Assembly (NCBI RefSeq): GCF_018224925.1 | Contig: NZ_JAGTUF010000001.1 | Span: 620,001-684,000 of the forward strand | Direction of reading: 5' to 3' | DNA from: Magnetospirillum sulfuroxidans | GTDB lineage: Bacteria; Pseudomonadota; Alphaproteobacteria; Rhodospirillales; Magnetospirillaceae | Length of the DNA: 64,000 bases | Shown here: positions 51,394 to 60,156 of the stretch, piece after piece | Layout: every line of letters begins with the position of its first letter | Numbering within the stretch: position 1 is the first letter of the stretch | Program-made: the position numbers and the translations under genes | Notes under the pieces: generated by a model | The model's database searches: none | Seen by the model: the letters and a program-made list of their open reading frames with translations, nothing else | What the model was told of the DNA's origin: nothing

Positions 51394-53895
51394 ATGCTGC
51401 GAATCCTGACCATTTTGTTCAGCCTGCTGATCCTGCTGGCCATCGCCGCCGGCGGCGGCTCTTTGTACCTGTTCTGGCATTTCGGTCAGGGCCTGCCCGA
51501 TTATCACCAATTGGCCCATTACGAGCCGCCGATCACCACCCGCGTCTATGGCGGCGACGGTCGTCTGGTGGCCGAATACGCGGTGGAAAAGCGCGCCTTT
51601 GTTCCCATCGGCGTTATCCCGCAACGGGTCAAGGACGCCTTTTTGTCGGCCGAGGACAAAGGGTTCTACGAACATCCCGGCGTCGATTTCATCGGTGTGG
51701 CCCGTGCCGTGCTGATCAACCTGCGCAATAAGGGCATGGGCGCCGATCGCCGGCCGGTAGGGGCGTCGACCATCACCCAGCAGGTGGCCAAGAACTTCCT
51801 GCTGACCAACGAAGTGTCCATCGAACGCAAGGTCAAGGAAGCCATCTTGGCCTTCCGCATCGAACGCGCGTTCTCGAAGGACCACATCCTCGAGCTGTAT
51901 CTGAACGAAATCTACCTGGGCATGGGCAATTACGGCGTCGCCGCCGCCGCCAACAACTATTTTGACCGCGGTCTGGAAGAATTGAGCGTGGCCGAGGTCG
52001 CCTATCTGGCCGCCCTGCCCAAGGCTCCCAACAATTACCACCCGGTCCGCCATGCCCAAGCCGCCAAGGAGCGACGCGACTGGGTCATCGGCCGCATGCT
52101 GGAAGACGGCAAGATCAGCCAGGCCGAGTACACTGCCGCCATTGCCGAACCCCTGATCATGCGCAAGCGCGACGACGCCGCCATGATCGTCGGGGCCGAT
52201 TACTTCGCCGAGGATATCCGCCGCGATCTGGTGACCAAATATGGCGAATCCGCTCTTTATAAGGGCGGATTGGTTGTGCGTTCGACCGTCGATGCCGATT
52301 TGCAGGCCCAGGCGTCGAAAGCGTTGCGTCATGGCTTGATGGCCTATGATCGCCGCCATGGCTGGCGCGGCCCGGTGACCCGCATCACCGCCGGTTCCGG
52401 CTGGCAGCAGCGTCTGGCGGCGATCGCCTATCCCAATGGCGGCGAGCCGTGGGATCTGGCGGTGGTGCTGACGGTCAGCGACGGCAGCGCCCAGATTGGC
52501 TTGGCCAACGGCGCCGATGGCACCATCCCGTTCAGCGAAATCCGCTGGGCTCGCCCCTGGCTCAAGGAAGAACATGTCGGGGTGGCGCCCAAGCGCCCCG
52601 CCGACGTGATCCAGCCCGGTGACGTCATCTTGGTCGAGGCCGTCGGCAAGACCGAAGACGGCAAGAATGCCGCCGCCGGGACCTATGCCCTGCGCCAGAT
52701 TCCCAAGATCGAAGGCGCCTTGGTCGCCATCGACCCGCATACCGGCCGCGTCCTGGCCATGGTCGGCGGCTGGGCCTATGGCAAAAGCCAGTTCAATCGG
52801 GCGACACAAGCGCTGCGTCAACCGGGCTCGTCGTTCAAACCCTTCGTCTATCTGACGGCGTTGGAAAATGGCTATACCCCGTCCTCGCTGATCTTGGATG
52901 CCCCCATCGCCCTGCCGCAAGGGCCGGGCCTGCCCATGTGGCGGCCCAAGAACTACAGCGGCGATTTCCTTGGCCCGACGACGCTGCGCGTCGGCATCGA
53001 AAAGTCACGCAATCTGATGACCGTGCGTTTGGCCCAGGCCATCGGCATGGAAGCCATCGCCGATTACTCCAACCGCTTCGGCATCTATGATTCCCTGCCC
53101 CGGCAATTGGCCATGAGCCTGGGGGCCGGTGAAACCACCGTGCTGCGGCTGACCGCCGCCTATGCCATGCTGGTCAATGGCGGCAAGAAGATCGCGCCAA
53201 CCCTGATCGATCGGGTGCAGGACCGCAACGGCCGCACCGTCTTCGTCCACGACCAGCGCTTCTGCGAAGGCTGTTGGCCGGTGCAATATTCGCAGCAGGA
53301 AATGCCGCGCCTGCCCGATATCCGTCCCCAGATCGTCGACCCGGTGTCGGCCTATCAGATGGTGTCGATTCTGGAAGGCGTGGTCCAACGCGGCACCGGC
53401 CGTTCGGTTTCCGCCGTCGGCAAGCCGCTGGCCGGCAAGACCGGAACCTCCAACGACAGTCTCGACACGTGGTTCGTCGGTTTTGGCCCCGATCTGGCCG
53501 TCGGCGTCTTCGTCGGCTTCGACGAACCGCACAGCCTGGGCGACCACGAAACCGGCGGCTCGGTCGCCGCGCCGATTTTCCGCGATTTCATGATGGACGC
53601 GCTGAAGAACCAGCCGGCAACCCCCTTCCGCGTGCCGCCGGGGGTGCGCATGGTTCGCGTCGATGCGGCCACCGGCCGCCCCGCCAGCCCCGGCGAGAAC
53701 CGGGCCATCTGGGAAGCCTTCAAATCCAACGATCGCTTGCCGTCGGATCAGGAAGACGTGCTGGATGGCGGCGCATCGGACGGATTCAGCTTTAATCCAT
53801 TGCCCGACGAAAGCGATGCGGCGCATGGCTTGGTGTCACCATTGCCGCAATTGCCGGCCGGGGCCACTCCGCCCTTGCCCGGCGGCTTGTATTGA
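51394..53895 (+). CDS. mrcA: Penicillin-binding protein 1A
   Basis: 833-aa bifunctional murein synthase. An N-terminal membrane helix (about 2-28), a glycosyltransferase domain with the catalytic Glu in LSAEDKGFYEHPGVD and STITQQVAKNFLL, a PBP OB-like domain, and a transpeptidase domain with the active Ser in PGSSFKPFVY, S-x-N in KSRNLMT, and the KTGTS box. ATG 51394 has GGAAG upstream; the longer open frame lies within amiC. It is the elongation-type class A PBP. An acidic C-terminal tail follows the transpeptidase domain. Confidence 0.96.
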   Translation: MLRILTILFSLLILLAIAAGGGSLYLFWHFGQGLPDYHQLAHYEPPITTRVYGGDGRLVAEYAVEKRAFVPIGVIPQRVKDAFLSAEDKGFYEHPGVDFIGVARAVLINLRNKGMGADRRPVGASTITQQVAKNFLLTNEVSIERKVKEAILAFRIERAFSKDHILELYLNEIYLGMGNYGVAAAANNYFDRGLEELSVAEVAYLAALPKAPNNYHPVRHAQAAKERRDWVIGRMLEDGKISQAEYTAAIAEPLIMRKRDDAAMIVGADYFAEDIRRDLVTKYGESALYKGGLVVRSTVDADLQAQASKALRHGLMAYDRRHGWRGPVTRITAGSGWQQRLAAIAYPNGGEPWDLAVVLTVSDGSAQIGLANGADGTIPFSEIRWARPWLKEEHVGVAPKRPADVIQPGDVILVEAVGKTEDGKNAAAGTYALRQIPKIEGALVAIDPHTGRVLAMVGGWAYGKSQFNRATQALRQPGSSFKPFVYLTALENGYTPSSLILDAPIALPQGPGLPMWRPKNYSGDFLGPTTLRVGIEKSRNLMTVRLAQAIGMEAIADYSNRFGIYDSLPRQLAMSLGAGETTVLRLTAAYAMLVNGGKKIAPTLIDRVQDRNGRTVFVHDQRFCEGCWPVQYSQQEMPRLPDIRPQIVDPVSAYQMVSILEGVVQRGTGRSVSAVGKPLAGKTGTSNDSLDTWFVGFGPDLAVGVFVGFDEPHSLGDHETGGSVAAPIFRDFMMDALKNQPATPFRVPPGVRMVRVDAATGRPASPGENRAIWEAFKSNDRLPSDQEDVLDGGASDGFSFNPLPDESDAAHGLVSPLPQLPAGATPPLPGGLY

Positions 53896-53940
53896 CAGTA
53901 AAAATGCCGGCTTGACCTGAGACCCGAGAGGAACAAACCT

Positions 53941-55059
53941 TTGCGCGCCGAAATCGAAGCGCTGGCCGCCGACATCCGCAAATCCGTCGCCCTGTTGAAG
54001 CGTCACCTGAACTGGGACGCCGCCCTGATGCGCCTGGATGAACTGAACGCCCAGGCCGAAGATCCCAATTTGTGGAATGACGGCGACAAGGCGCAAAAGC
54101 TGATGCGTGAGCGCACCCAGTTGGAAACCCAGATCACCGGCTGCCGCAAGTTGGAAGGCGACATGGATGACATGCTCGGCCTGATCGAACTGGCCGAGGC
54201 CGAGGGCGACAACGACGTCGCCGCCGATGCCGAGGCGCAGTTGCGCGGATTGAAGGATCTGGCCGGCAAGCTGGAACTGGAAACCCTGCTGTCGGGCGAA
54301 GCCGACGCCAATGATTGCTACCTGGAAATCAATTCCGGCGCTGGCGGCACCGAGGCCCAGGATTGGGCGGAAATGTTGCTGCGCATGTATAGCCGATGGG
54401 CCGAGAAAAAAGGCTATAAGCTGGAATTCGTCGAAGAAAGCGCCGGCGAAGGCGCCGGCATCAAATCAGCGACCATCCGCGTTGTCGGCCACAACGCCTA
54501 TGGCTGGCTGAAGACCGAAGCCGGCGTGCACCGGCTGGTGCGCATTTCCCCCTTCGACAGCAACGCCCGGCGTCAGACCAGTTTTGCTTCGGCCTGGGTC
54601 TATCCGGTGGTCGATGACACCATCGATATCCAGATCAACGAAAGCGATTGCCGCATCGACACCTATCGCGCCTCGGGCGCTGGTGGCCAGCACATCAACA
54701 AGACCGATTCGGCGGTGCGCATCACCCACATCCCCACCAACATCGCCGTCGCCTGCCAGACCGAGCGCTCGCAGCACCAGAACCGGGCCCGCGCCTGGGA
54801 TATGCTGCGCGCCCGCCTGTACGAAGCCGAATTGCAAAAGCGTGAGGCCGCCGCCCAGGCGCTGGAAGACACCAAGACCGACATCGGCTGGGGCCATCAG
54901 ATTCGCTCTTACGTGTTGCAGCCTTATCAGATGATCAAGGACTTGCGCACCAACGTCGAAACCTCGGACACCCAGGCGGTGCTGGACGGTGATTTGGATA
55001 TGTTCATGGCCGCGTCCCTGGCCAGCCGCATCAAGGGCTCGGACGAAGCGACAAACTAA
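53941..55059 (+). CDS. prfB: Peptide chain release factor 2
   Basis: 372-aa RF2 that ends translation at UGA and UAA. The SPF tripeptide that reads the codon is seen in [11 protein letters not shown], and the catalytic GGQ in [15 protein letters not shown]. The start is TTG 53941, with AGAGGA at good spacing; no closer ATG exists. The frame is continuous, so the programmed +1 frameshift that controls RF2 in E. coli is absent. Confidence 0.95.
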   Translation: MRAEIEALAADIRKSVALLKRHLNWDAALMRLDELNAQAEDPNLWNDGDKAQKLMRERTQLETQITGCRKLEGDMDDMLGLIELAEAEGDNDVAADAEAQLRGLKDLAGKLELETLLSGEADANDCYLEINSGAGGTEAQDWAEMLLRMYSRWAEKKGYKLEFVEESAGEGAGIKSATIRVVGHNAYGWLKTEAGVHRLVRISPFDSNARRQTSFASAWVYPVVDDTIDIQINESDCRIDTYRASGAGGQHINKTDSAVRITHIPTNIAVACQTERSQHQNRARAWDMLRARLYEAELQKREAAAQALEDTKTDIGWGHQIRSYVLQPYQMIKDLRTNVETSDTQAVLDGDLDMFMAASLASRIKGSDEATN

Positions 55060-55135
55060 CCAATCACAATCATTTGAATCAGCGATGGCGGCACCTATAT
55101 CAGGGCCGCCATCATTGTTTTGGGGTCAAGGAACC

Positions 55136-56107
55136 ATGAAACGCCATCACTTTTTTACCGGCCTCTTGATCGCTTTGATCGCGTTTTCCCTGTCGGCCGA
55201 GGCCTGGGCCAAGGCTGGCAGAAGCAGCAGCATGGGATCACGCGGGTCACGCACCTTTGACCGTCCGATCGAACGCAGCGTCACGCCGCCGCCGGCCACC
55301 CAACCGGGACTGAGCCAGCCCGGCACCGCCAGCCCCATGTACAACCCCAACGCCATGCGCCCCACCGCCCCCATGGCCAGCCCGGCCATGGGTCAACAGC
55401 CGGGCTTCTTTCAGCGCAATCCGATGATGGGCGGCCTGATGGGCGGCCTGCTCGGCGTCGGCATCGGCTCGATGCTGTTCGGCAATAATTCAGCCATGGC
55501 CGCCGCCTCCGATGCCGCCCCCATGGCCAGCATGTTCGGAACGCTGTTGCAAGTCGCCCTGATCGGCGGATTGATCTGGATGGGCTTGCGCCTGTTCCGC
55601 CGCCGGGCACAAGCCGCGGGCAACACGCCCGCCGCCGCCTCGCCCTATCAGCGCGAAGCCATGGCCGCCGCCCCCACGGGGCATGGCGAGCGCGCCGCCA
55701 AGGAATTCGAGGTCAGCCCCGACGATCAAAGCCAGTTCGGCCGCATCATCGAAGGCGTGCAAAAAGCCTGGAGTGACGGCAACCCCGTCGCCTTGCGCCA
55801 ATTGGTGACGCCGGAAGTGGCCGGCTGGATCGCCGAAGACCTGGCCCGTGATCAAGCCAACGGCCAACGCAATGTGGTCGAAGACGTCACCTTGCTAAAG
55901 GGCGATATCAGCGAAACCTGGCGCGAAAACGGTGTCGATTACGCCACCGCCATCATCACGTTCTCGGCTCGCGACTACATGGTGCGGCTGGATAACAACG
56001 CGGTGGTGGAAGGCGATTCCCACAATCCGGTGGAAACCACCGAGGCGTGGACCTTTGTCCGCGGCGCCAACGGCACCTGGGTGTTGTCGGCCATCGAGCA
56101 GATGTAA
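55136..56107 (+). CDS. Tim44-like domain protein
   Basis: 323-aa envelope protein. An N-terminal signal/membrane helix (about 7-24, ending AEAWAKA), a Ser/Pro-rich stretch, a Gly/Met-rich membrane segment MMGGLMGGLLGVGIGSMLFG near 97-115, another helix near 130-148, and a C-terminal Tim44-like domain (about 185-320; FGRIIEGVQKAWSDGNPVALRQLVTPEVAGWI and TTEAWTFVRG). This fold is shared with the mitochondrial import motor; bacterial members may assist membrane complexes. ATG 55136 with AAGGAA is used; the longer frame lies in prfB. Confidence 0.87.
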   Translation: MKRHHFFTGLLIALIAFSLSAEAWAKAGRSSSMGSRGSRTFDRPIERSVTPPPATQPGLSQPGTASPMYNPNAMRPTAPMASPAMGQQPGFFQRNPMMGGLMGGLLGVGIGSMLFGNNSAMAAASDAAPMASMFGTLLQVALIGGLIWMGLRLFRRRAQAAGNTPAAASPYQREAMAAAPTGHGERAAKEFEVSPDDQSQFGRIIEGVQKAWSDGNPVALRQLVTPEVAGWIAEDLARDQANGQRNVVEDVTLLKGDISETWRENGVDYATAIITFSARDYMVRLDNNAVVEGDSHNPVETTEAWTFVRGANGTWVLSAIEQM

Positions 56108-56108
56108 A

Positions 56109-56140
56109 AGAAAAGCCCCGCCACAAAGCGGGGCTTTTCT
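56109..56140 (+). terminator. Intrinsic terminator after the Tim44-like gene
   Basis: 13-bp stem AGAAAAGCCCCGC / GCGGGGCTTTTCT with a 6-base loop and a TTTT run. Transcription from the prfB side ends here. Confidence 0.88.
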
Positions 56141-56209
56141 GTGCTCGGCTTTAACCTGAAAGCGGGCATGACGGGAGAGTTTCGGAGGCGATGGCCTCTG
56201 AACCGGGAA

Positions 56210-56611
56210 TCAACACGAGAATATGCGAAACGGCGCCGCCTGCTCGCCCATGCCCCAGGTGACCGCCTCCAGGAAGGTGGCCACCCCGCAGGGCTTGGAC
56301 ACCAGTCCGACGAAGCCCGCGGCCTGCAATCTGTCGATCAGATCGGGCAGGCACGACGCGGTCAAGGCCAGGATCGGCGGCGCTTCGGCCCCCAGCGCGG
56401 CGATAATCTCGGCCGCCACCTCCAGGCCGCTACGGCCCGGCAAATTGATATCCATCAGCACCAGCCCCGGCCGATGCTGGCGCGTCACCGCCAACGCCTG
56501 ATCGCCACCGTCCAGGGCAATGGCGGTGAACGGCGTCATTTCCAGCAGATCGCTGTACAGATCGCGGTTGGCGGCGTTGTCATCGACGACCAGGACACTG
56601 CGCTGCGTCAC
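56210..56611 (-). CDS. Single-domain response regulator
   Basis: 133-aa receiver domain without an output domain. VLVVDDNAANRDLY with the acidic pocket, phosphoacceptor Asp in LVLMDINLPGRSG, Thr in LALTAS and Lys in VSKPCG. It starts directly at the stop of the upstream hybrid kinase (which ends at 56612), so the two are coupled. It probably works as the phosphate acceptor or shuttle for that kinase. The output is unknown. Confidence 0.9.
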   Translation of the reverse strand: MTQRSVLVVDDNAANRDLYSDLLEMTPFTAIALDGGDQALAVTRQHRPGLVLMDINLPGRSGLEVAAEIIAALGAEAPPILALTASCLPDLIDRLQAAGFVGLVSKPCGVATFLEAVTWGMGEQAAPFRIFSC

Positions 56612-58714
56612 TTACTCTTCCCCTTGGGTCAATTCCTGCACAGCTTGCAAAAAAACATTGAAATCCAAAGGCTTGGTCAGATAACGGTCAAACCCTGCGG
56701 CAAGACCGGCCCGAACCGCGTCGGGCATCACATTGGCCGACAACGCGATGATCGGCAAGTCCCGCAAATGCGGCAAGCTCCGCCAGTGGCGCACCGCCTG
56801 CAAACCGCTCATGCCCGGCAAATTGATGTCGAGAACGATGATGTCGGGACGGGACAGCTTTATCTTTTCCAAGCCACTTTCGATGGTGTTGGCGCAATCA
56901 AGCGCAAAGCCGTCTATTTCCGCCAGAAATGCCTCCATCAACAAGACATTGGCCGGATTATCCTCGACATAAAGCACACGCCGGCGACCGCCGCTCAGAT
57001 GATCGGGCAGATGGATGACGGTCTGGTGGCGCCCCATCACCGCCTGATCCAAGGCGGCCGTCGGCATATCAACCCAAAAGGTCGAACCCTGTCCCTCGGC
57101 GCTGGTGAAGCCGATGGCGCCCCCCATGGCTTGGACCAATCGCTTGGTAATGGTCAGGCCGATCCCGGTTCCCTCGGTGCCGGACGCTTCGGCCCCCAGA
57201 CGATTGAAGGGTTCGAACAAATTGCCTTGCTTGACGCGAGGAATTCCTGGGCCGGAATCGGTGACGGAAAAGCGCATGATCCCCTGGCCCCAGGGTTGGG
57301 CCGTCAGCATGACCCGGCCATTGTCATCATTGTACTTGATGGCATTGGAAATGAGATTGAGCAAGATCTGCTTGAAGCGGGTGTAATCGACCAAGATGGG
57401 CAGGACCGGGCCGCCCTGCCACGCGATGATGTCGATGCCGCGGGGGCGGGCATAAGAACGGCCGAAGGCCAGACATTCATCCATCACCGCGCGCGGGTCG
57501 ATGGATTCCACCGACAGCGACAATCTGCCGGTTTCAATCCGCGCCAGATCCAGCACCTCGTTGATCAATTCCAACAGGTGCTGGCCTCCACGGGTGATGT
57601 GATCAATCTGCCCGGCCTGTTTCGCGGTCAAGGGACCGGGACGACCGGTTCGCAGCAATTGAGCAAAGCCGATGATGGCATTCAAGGGGGTGCGCAATTC
57701 GTGGCTCATGGACGACAGGAATTCTGATTTGGCCAGATTGGCGCGATCCGCCGCCAGCTTCGCTTGCTCCAAATCATGTTGCTGGCGTTCCAGGCTGATC
57801 AGCGCCGCGCTCAGCGCGCCAGTCCGTTCCGCCACCCGACCTTCAAGTTCATCTTGGGCCTGTTGCAAACGGATATAGGGATCGCGGATAGTGCTGATGA
57901 ACAGGCCCTGATACAGCAGACCATAGGCAATGACATTATAGATGTGCCCGATCTGGTTGTAGATATCGAAGGGGTTGTCATAAAGGCAGAAATAGCCGCC
58001 CGCCAGCCCCATCACCCAACAGGCCGAAGCCATCCAGCGCGCATTGGGCAACCCCGCCCCCGGACGCAGAAACAAAAGCGCGGCCAACAGATAAATTCCC
58101 ACCAAGGCCGCCTCGGCCGTCACCTTGAACGTGGTCAAACCCGTGTCAGGCAAAAAGGTGCGCGGCAAAAGATGAGGCTGGAACAACACCAGCCAATAGG
58201 TCAAGGCCACCCACAGCAAGACCATTGCCAAGATGGCGAGATGTCCTTGCGGATGGGAAAAACGGCGCCAAGGCAGCAATGCCGCCAGCAACAGACCACA
58301 GGCGCCACACGCGCGCATGGACAGCCAAAACCCAATGGCCTTTTCCGACCCGCTGGGGGTGACGAAATCGGGCATGCCCTTATAAGACAGGGTATGCGCC
58401 AAGGTGATCAGCGCCACCCCAAGAAAGGTCGCCGACAAGATGCTGATATTGCCGGGCCGAACCTCGCGATGGACGTTCCAACCAACGGCGAAAACCAAAC
58501 CGGCGACAACCATCGCGAAAATCTCGACGATTTGATGCGCGGCAAGATAATCATTGAGATGATGAAAAAGGGTGATCCGGGGAAAAGCCGGCGTCACCAG
58601 CAAAAGAATGGTCAAAGCCCATGCGGTCAGGACGGCGAAGCGGTCATCCGATGTGCTTTTATTCTTATTCATCACTCGGGCTGGAACCGGATCCGCCATT
58701 TCTTTGTCCGACAC
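56612..58714 (-). CDS. Hybrid histidine kinase with MASE3 membrane sensor and receiver domain
   Basis: 700 aa. N-terminal MASE3-type membrane domain with about seven to eight helices (residues 30-275; FLGVALITLAHTLSYKGMPDF is characteristic), a coiled linker, HisKA with the phospho-His in SSMSHELRTPLNAIIG, HATPase (NLISNAIKYND, DSGPGIPRV, GTGIGLTI) and a C-terminal receiver (VLYVEDNPANVLLME; Asp in IIVLDINLPGMSG). The GTG at 58714 gives the longest product; ATG 58699 or 58672 are possible and no ribosome site decides. A single receiver protein is coupled behind it. Confidence 0.9.
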   Translation of the reverse strand: MSDKEMADPVPARVMNKNKSTSDDRFAVLTAWALTILLLVTPAFPRITLFHHLNDYLAAHQIVEIFAMVVAGLVFAVGWNVHREVRPGNISILSATFLGVALITLAHTLSYKGMPDFVTPSGSEKAIGFWLSMRACGACGLLLAALLPWRRFSHPQGHLAILAMVLLWVALTYWLVLFQPHLLPRTFLPDTGLTTFKVTAEAALVGIYLLAALLFLRPGAGLPNARWMASACWVMGLAGGYFCLYDNPFDIYNQIGHIYNVIAYGLLYQGLFISTIRDPYIRLQQAQDELEGRVAERTGALSAALISLERQQHDLEQAKLAADRANLAKSEFLSSMSHELRTPLNAIIGFAQLLRTGRPGPLTAKQAGQIDHITRGGQHLLELINEVLDLARIETGRLSLSVESIDPRAVMDECLAFGRSYARPRGIDIIAWQGGPVLPILVDYTRFKQILLNLISNAIKYNDDNGRVMLTAQPWGQGIMRFSVTDSGPGIPRVKQGNLFEPFNRLGAEASGTEGTGIGLTITKRLVQAMGGAIGFTSAEGQGSTFWVDMPTAALDQAVMGRHQTVIHLPDHLSGGRRRVLYVEDNPANVLLMEAFLAEIDGFALDCANTIESGLEKIKLSRPDIIVLDINLPGMSGLQAVRHWRSLPHLRDLPIIALSANVMPDAVRAGLAAGFDRYLTKPLDFNVFLQAVQELTQGEE

Positions 58715-58894
58715 GGTTGAGCAATACCATTAGCATAATTCGACCTCAGGTAAAACGACCTAAGACAAATGATAACTTTTCCAAATCACCGCACCAACTG
58801 CCGTCCATGATGCGAATGCTGATGGCCCCCACCCTTGTACCGGGGCGGCGATAAAGGCATAGTGTGGATTGTTTCGACATCGGGTGGGAAACCA

Positions 58895-60094
58895 ATGGCG
58901 TTCCGTGTGATTGCGGGCAATCCAACTCAATCGGGCGGTCCAGAGGGGGGGAATCCTCAGGCCATGGACGTGGCGGCAAAGCCCGGCACGACGGTTGCGC
59001 ACGCCAGCGCGGCCCATGCGCCGGCGGATCAATCCGGCTTGGTGCCGTTGGTCGAACGGCTTGAAGCGCTGTCCTTTACCTTCGAGGCGATGAATGCCAG
59101 CAGCCGCACCTACGCCGCCGAGGCGGTGCTGGAAACGCTGGGCCGGATGGAACGGCGCGACCTGCAATCCTTGGCCGCCGTCGAGGCTTTTGCCAGTGCG
59201 CTGAAAACCGTCAGTCAGCATCTGGCCGGACTGCGCAACGCCATTCAGACCACCGCCCACGACACCGCCAACGGTTTTCACCTGATCGCCGAACGCCTGG
59301 ATGGGCTGGAAAGCCGCCTGGGCGGCCCCTTGGCCTTGCCCAGCGGCCAAGGCAATCAACTGTCGGTGATTTCCGAACGTCTGGGGCATCTCGAGGAGAT
59401 GATCGGCCAAGGGGAATCCTTTGATTCCTCCCCCTTCACCCAATTGCTGGAAGAAGTGGTCCACAAGGTCGAGCAAGTCGAGGAAAAGATCGACGACCTG
59501 CCCAACCGCATCGTCAACGAACCCGTTGACATGACCCCAACCAACACGCATCTGGAAACCATCGCCGAACGCGTCGCCAATGTGGAACGCAAGATCGACG
59601 AGGCGAAACAGATCGATGTCGCCCCGCTGCGCGACGCCTTGGACACCATCGCCCAGCGGGTCGCCCGCATCGAACAGCGCATGGAATCCTCGCCCGACGC
59701 CGTGCCCGAAGGCTTTGACCCCGCCCCGATCACCGACGTCCTCAACACCATCGCCAACCGCATTTCGTCCATGGAAAACCGGGTCGAAGCCGGGCCTGAT
59801 CTTGGCGCGCTGACCTCGTTCCTGGGCATGGTCAACCAGCGGCTGGAACGCATGGAAACCGGCTTGGGCATGGTCGCGACGGAAGAAAGCGCGCCCCCCC
59901 CCAGTGCCGAAGACGCCGCCGAAGCCGAGCCGCCAGAACCGGTCGCGGAACCTAAAACGGAAATGAAACAACTGAGCCCGTCGGAACTGGCGGCGACAAT
60001 GCAAGCCAACACTATGGAACACCTGCCACCCGCCGCCGCCCGCCAACAGGTGGATAATTTACTGGAACAGGTGTTACGGGTTTTGTCGCGCTAA
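58895..60094 (+). CDS. Coiled-coil repeat protein, unknown function
   Basis: 399 aa, unrecognised. After a Gly/Pro-rich N-terminus of about 48 residues it is almost all helix, with at least six imperfect copies of a ten-residue unit of the form hhAxRhxxhE: LIAERLDGLE (130), VISERLGHLE (158), TIAERVANVE (222), TIAQRVARIE (251), TIANRISSME (285) and MVNQRLERME (312), spaced 26-38 residues. An acidic Pro/Glu linker (about 330-355) leads to a short C-terminal helix LSPSELAATMQANTMEHLPPAAARQQVDNLLEQVL-like. No membrane helix. ATG 58895 has GGTGGGAA upstream; a longer frame starts at 58835. It lies between two divergent kinase transcripts. Confidence 0.8.
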   Translation: MAFRVIAGNPTQSGGPEGGNPQAMDVAAKPGTTVAHASAAHAPADQSGLVPLVERLEALSFTFEAMNASSRTYAAEAVLETLGRMERRDLQSLAAVEAFASALKTVSQHLAGLRNAIQTTAHDTANGFHLIAERLDGLESRLGGPLALPSGQGNQLSVISERLGHLEEMIGQGESFDSSPFTQLLEEVVHKVEQVEEKIDDLPNRIVNEPVDMTPTNTHLETIAERVANVERKIDEAKQIDVAPLRDALDTIAQRVARIEQRMESSPDAVPEGFDPAPITDVLNTIANRISSMENRVEAGPDLGALTSFLGMVNQRLERMETGLGMVATEESAPPPSAEDAAEAEPPEPVAEPKTEMKQLSPSELAATMQANTMEHLPPAAARQQVDNLLEQVLRVLSR

Positions 60095-60156
60095 AGGCAC
60101 GGCGAAACACGCAGCCCCCCTCTTGCCATCGGGTCAGCGCGCGGGCGTCCAAGCCG

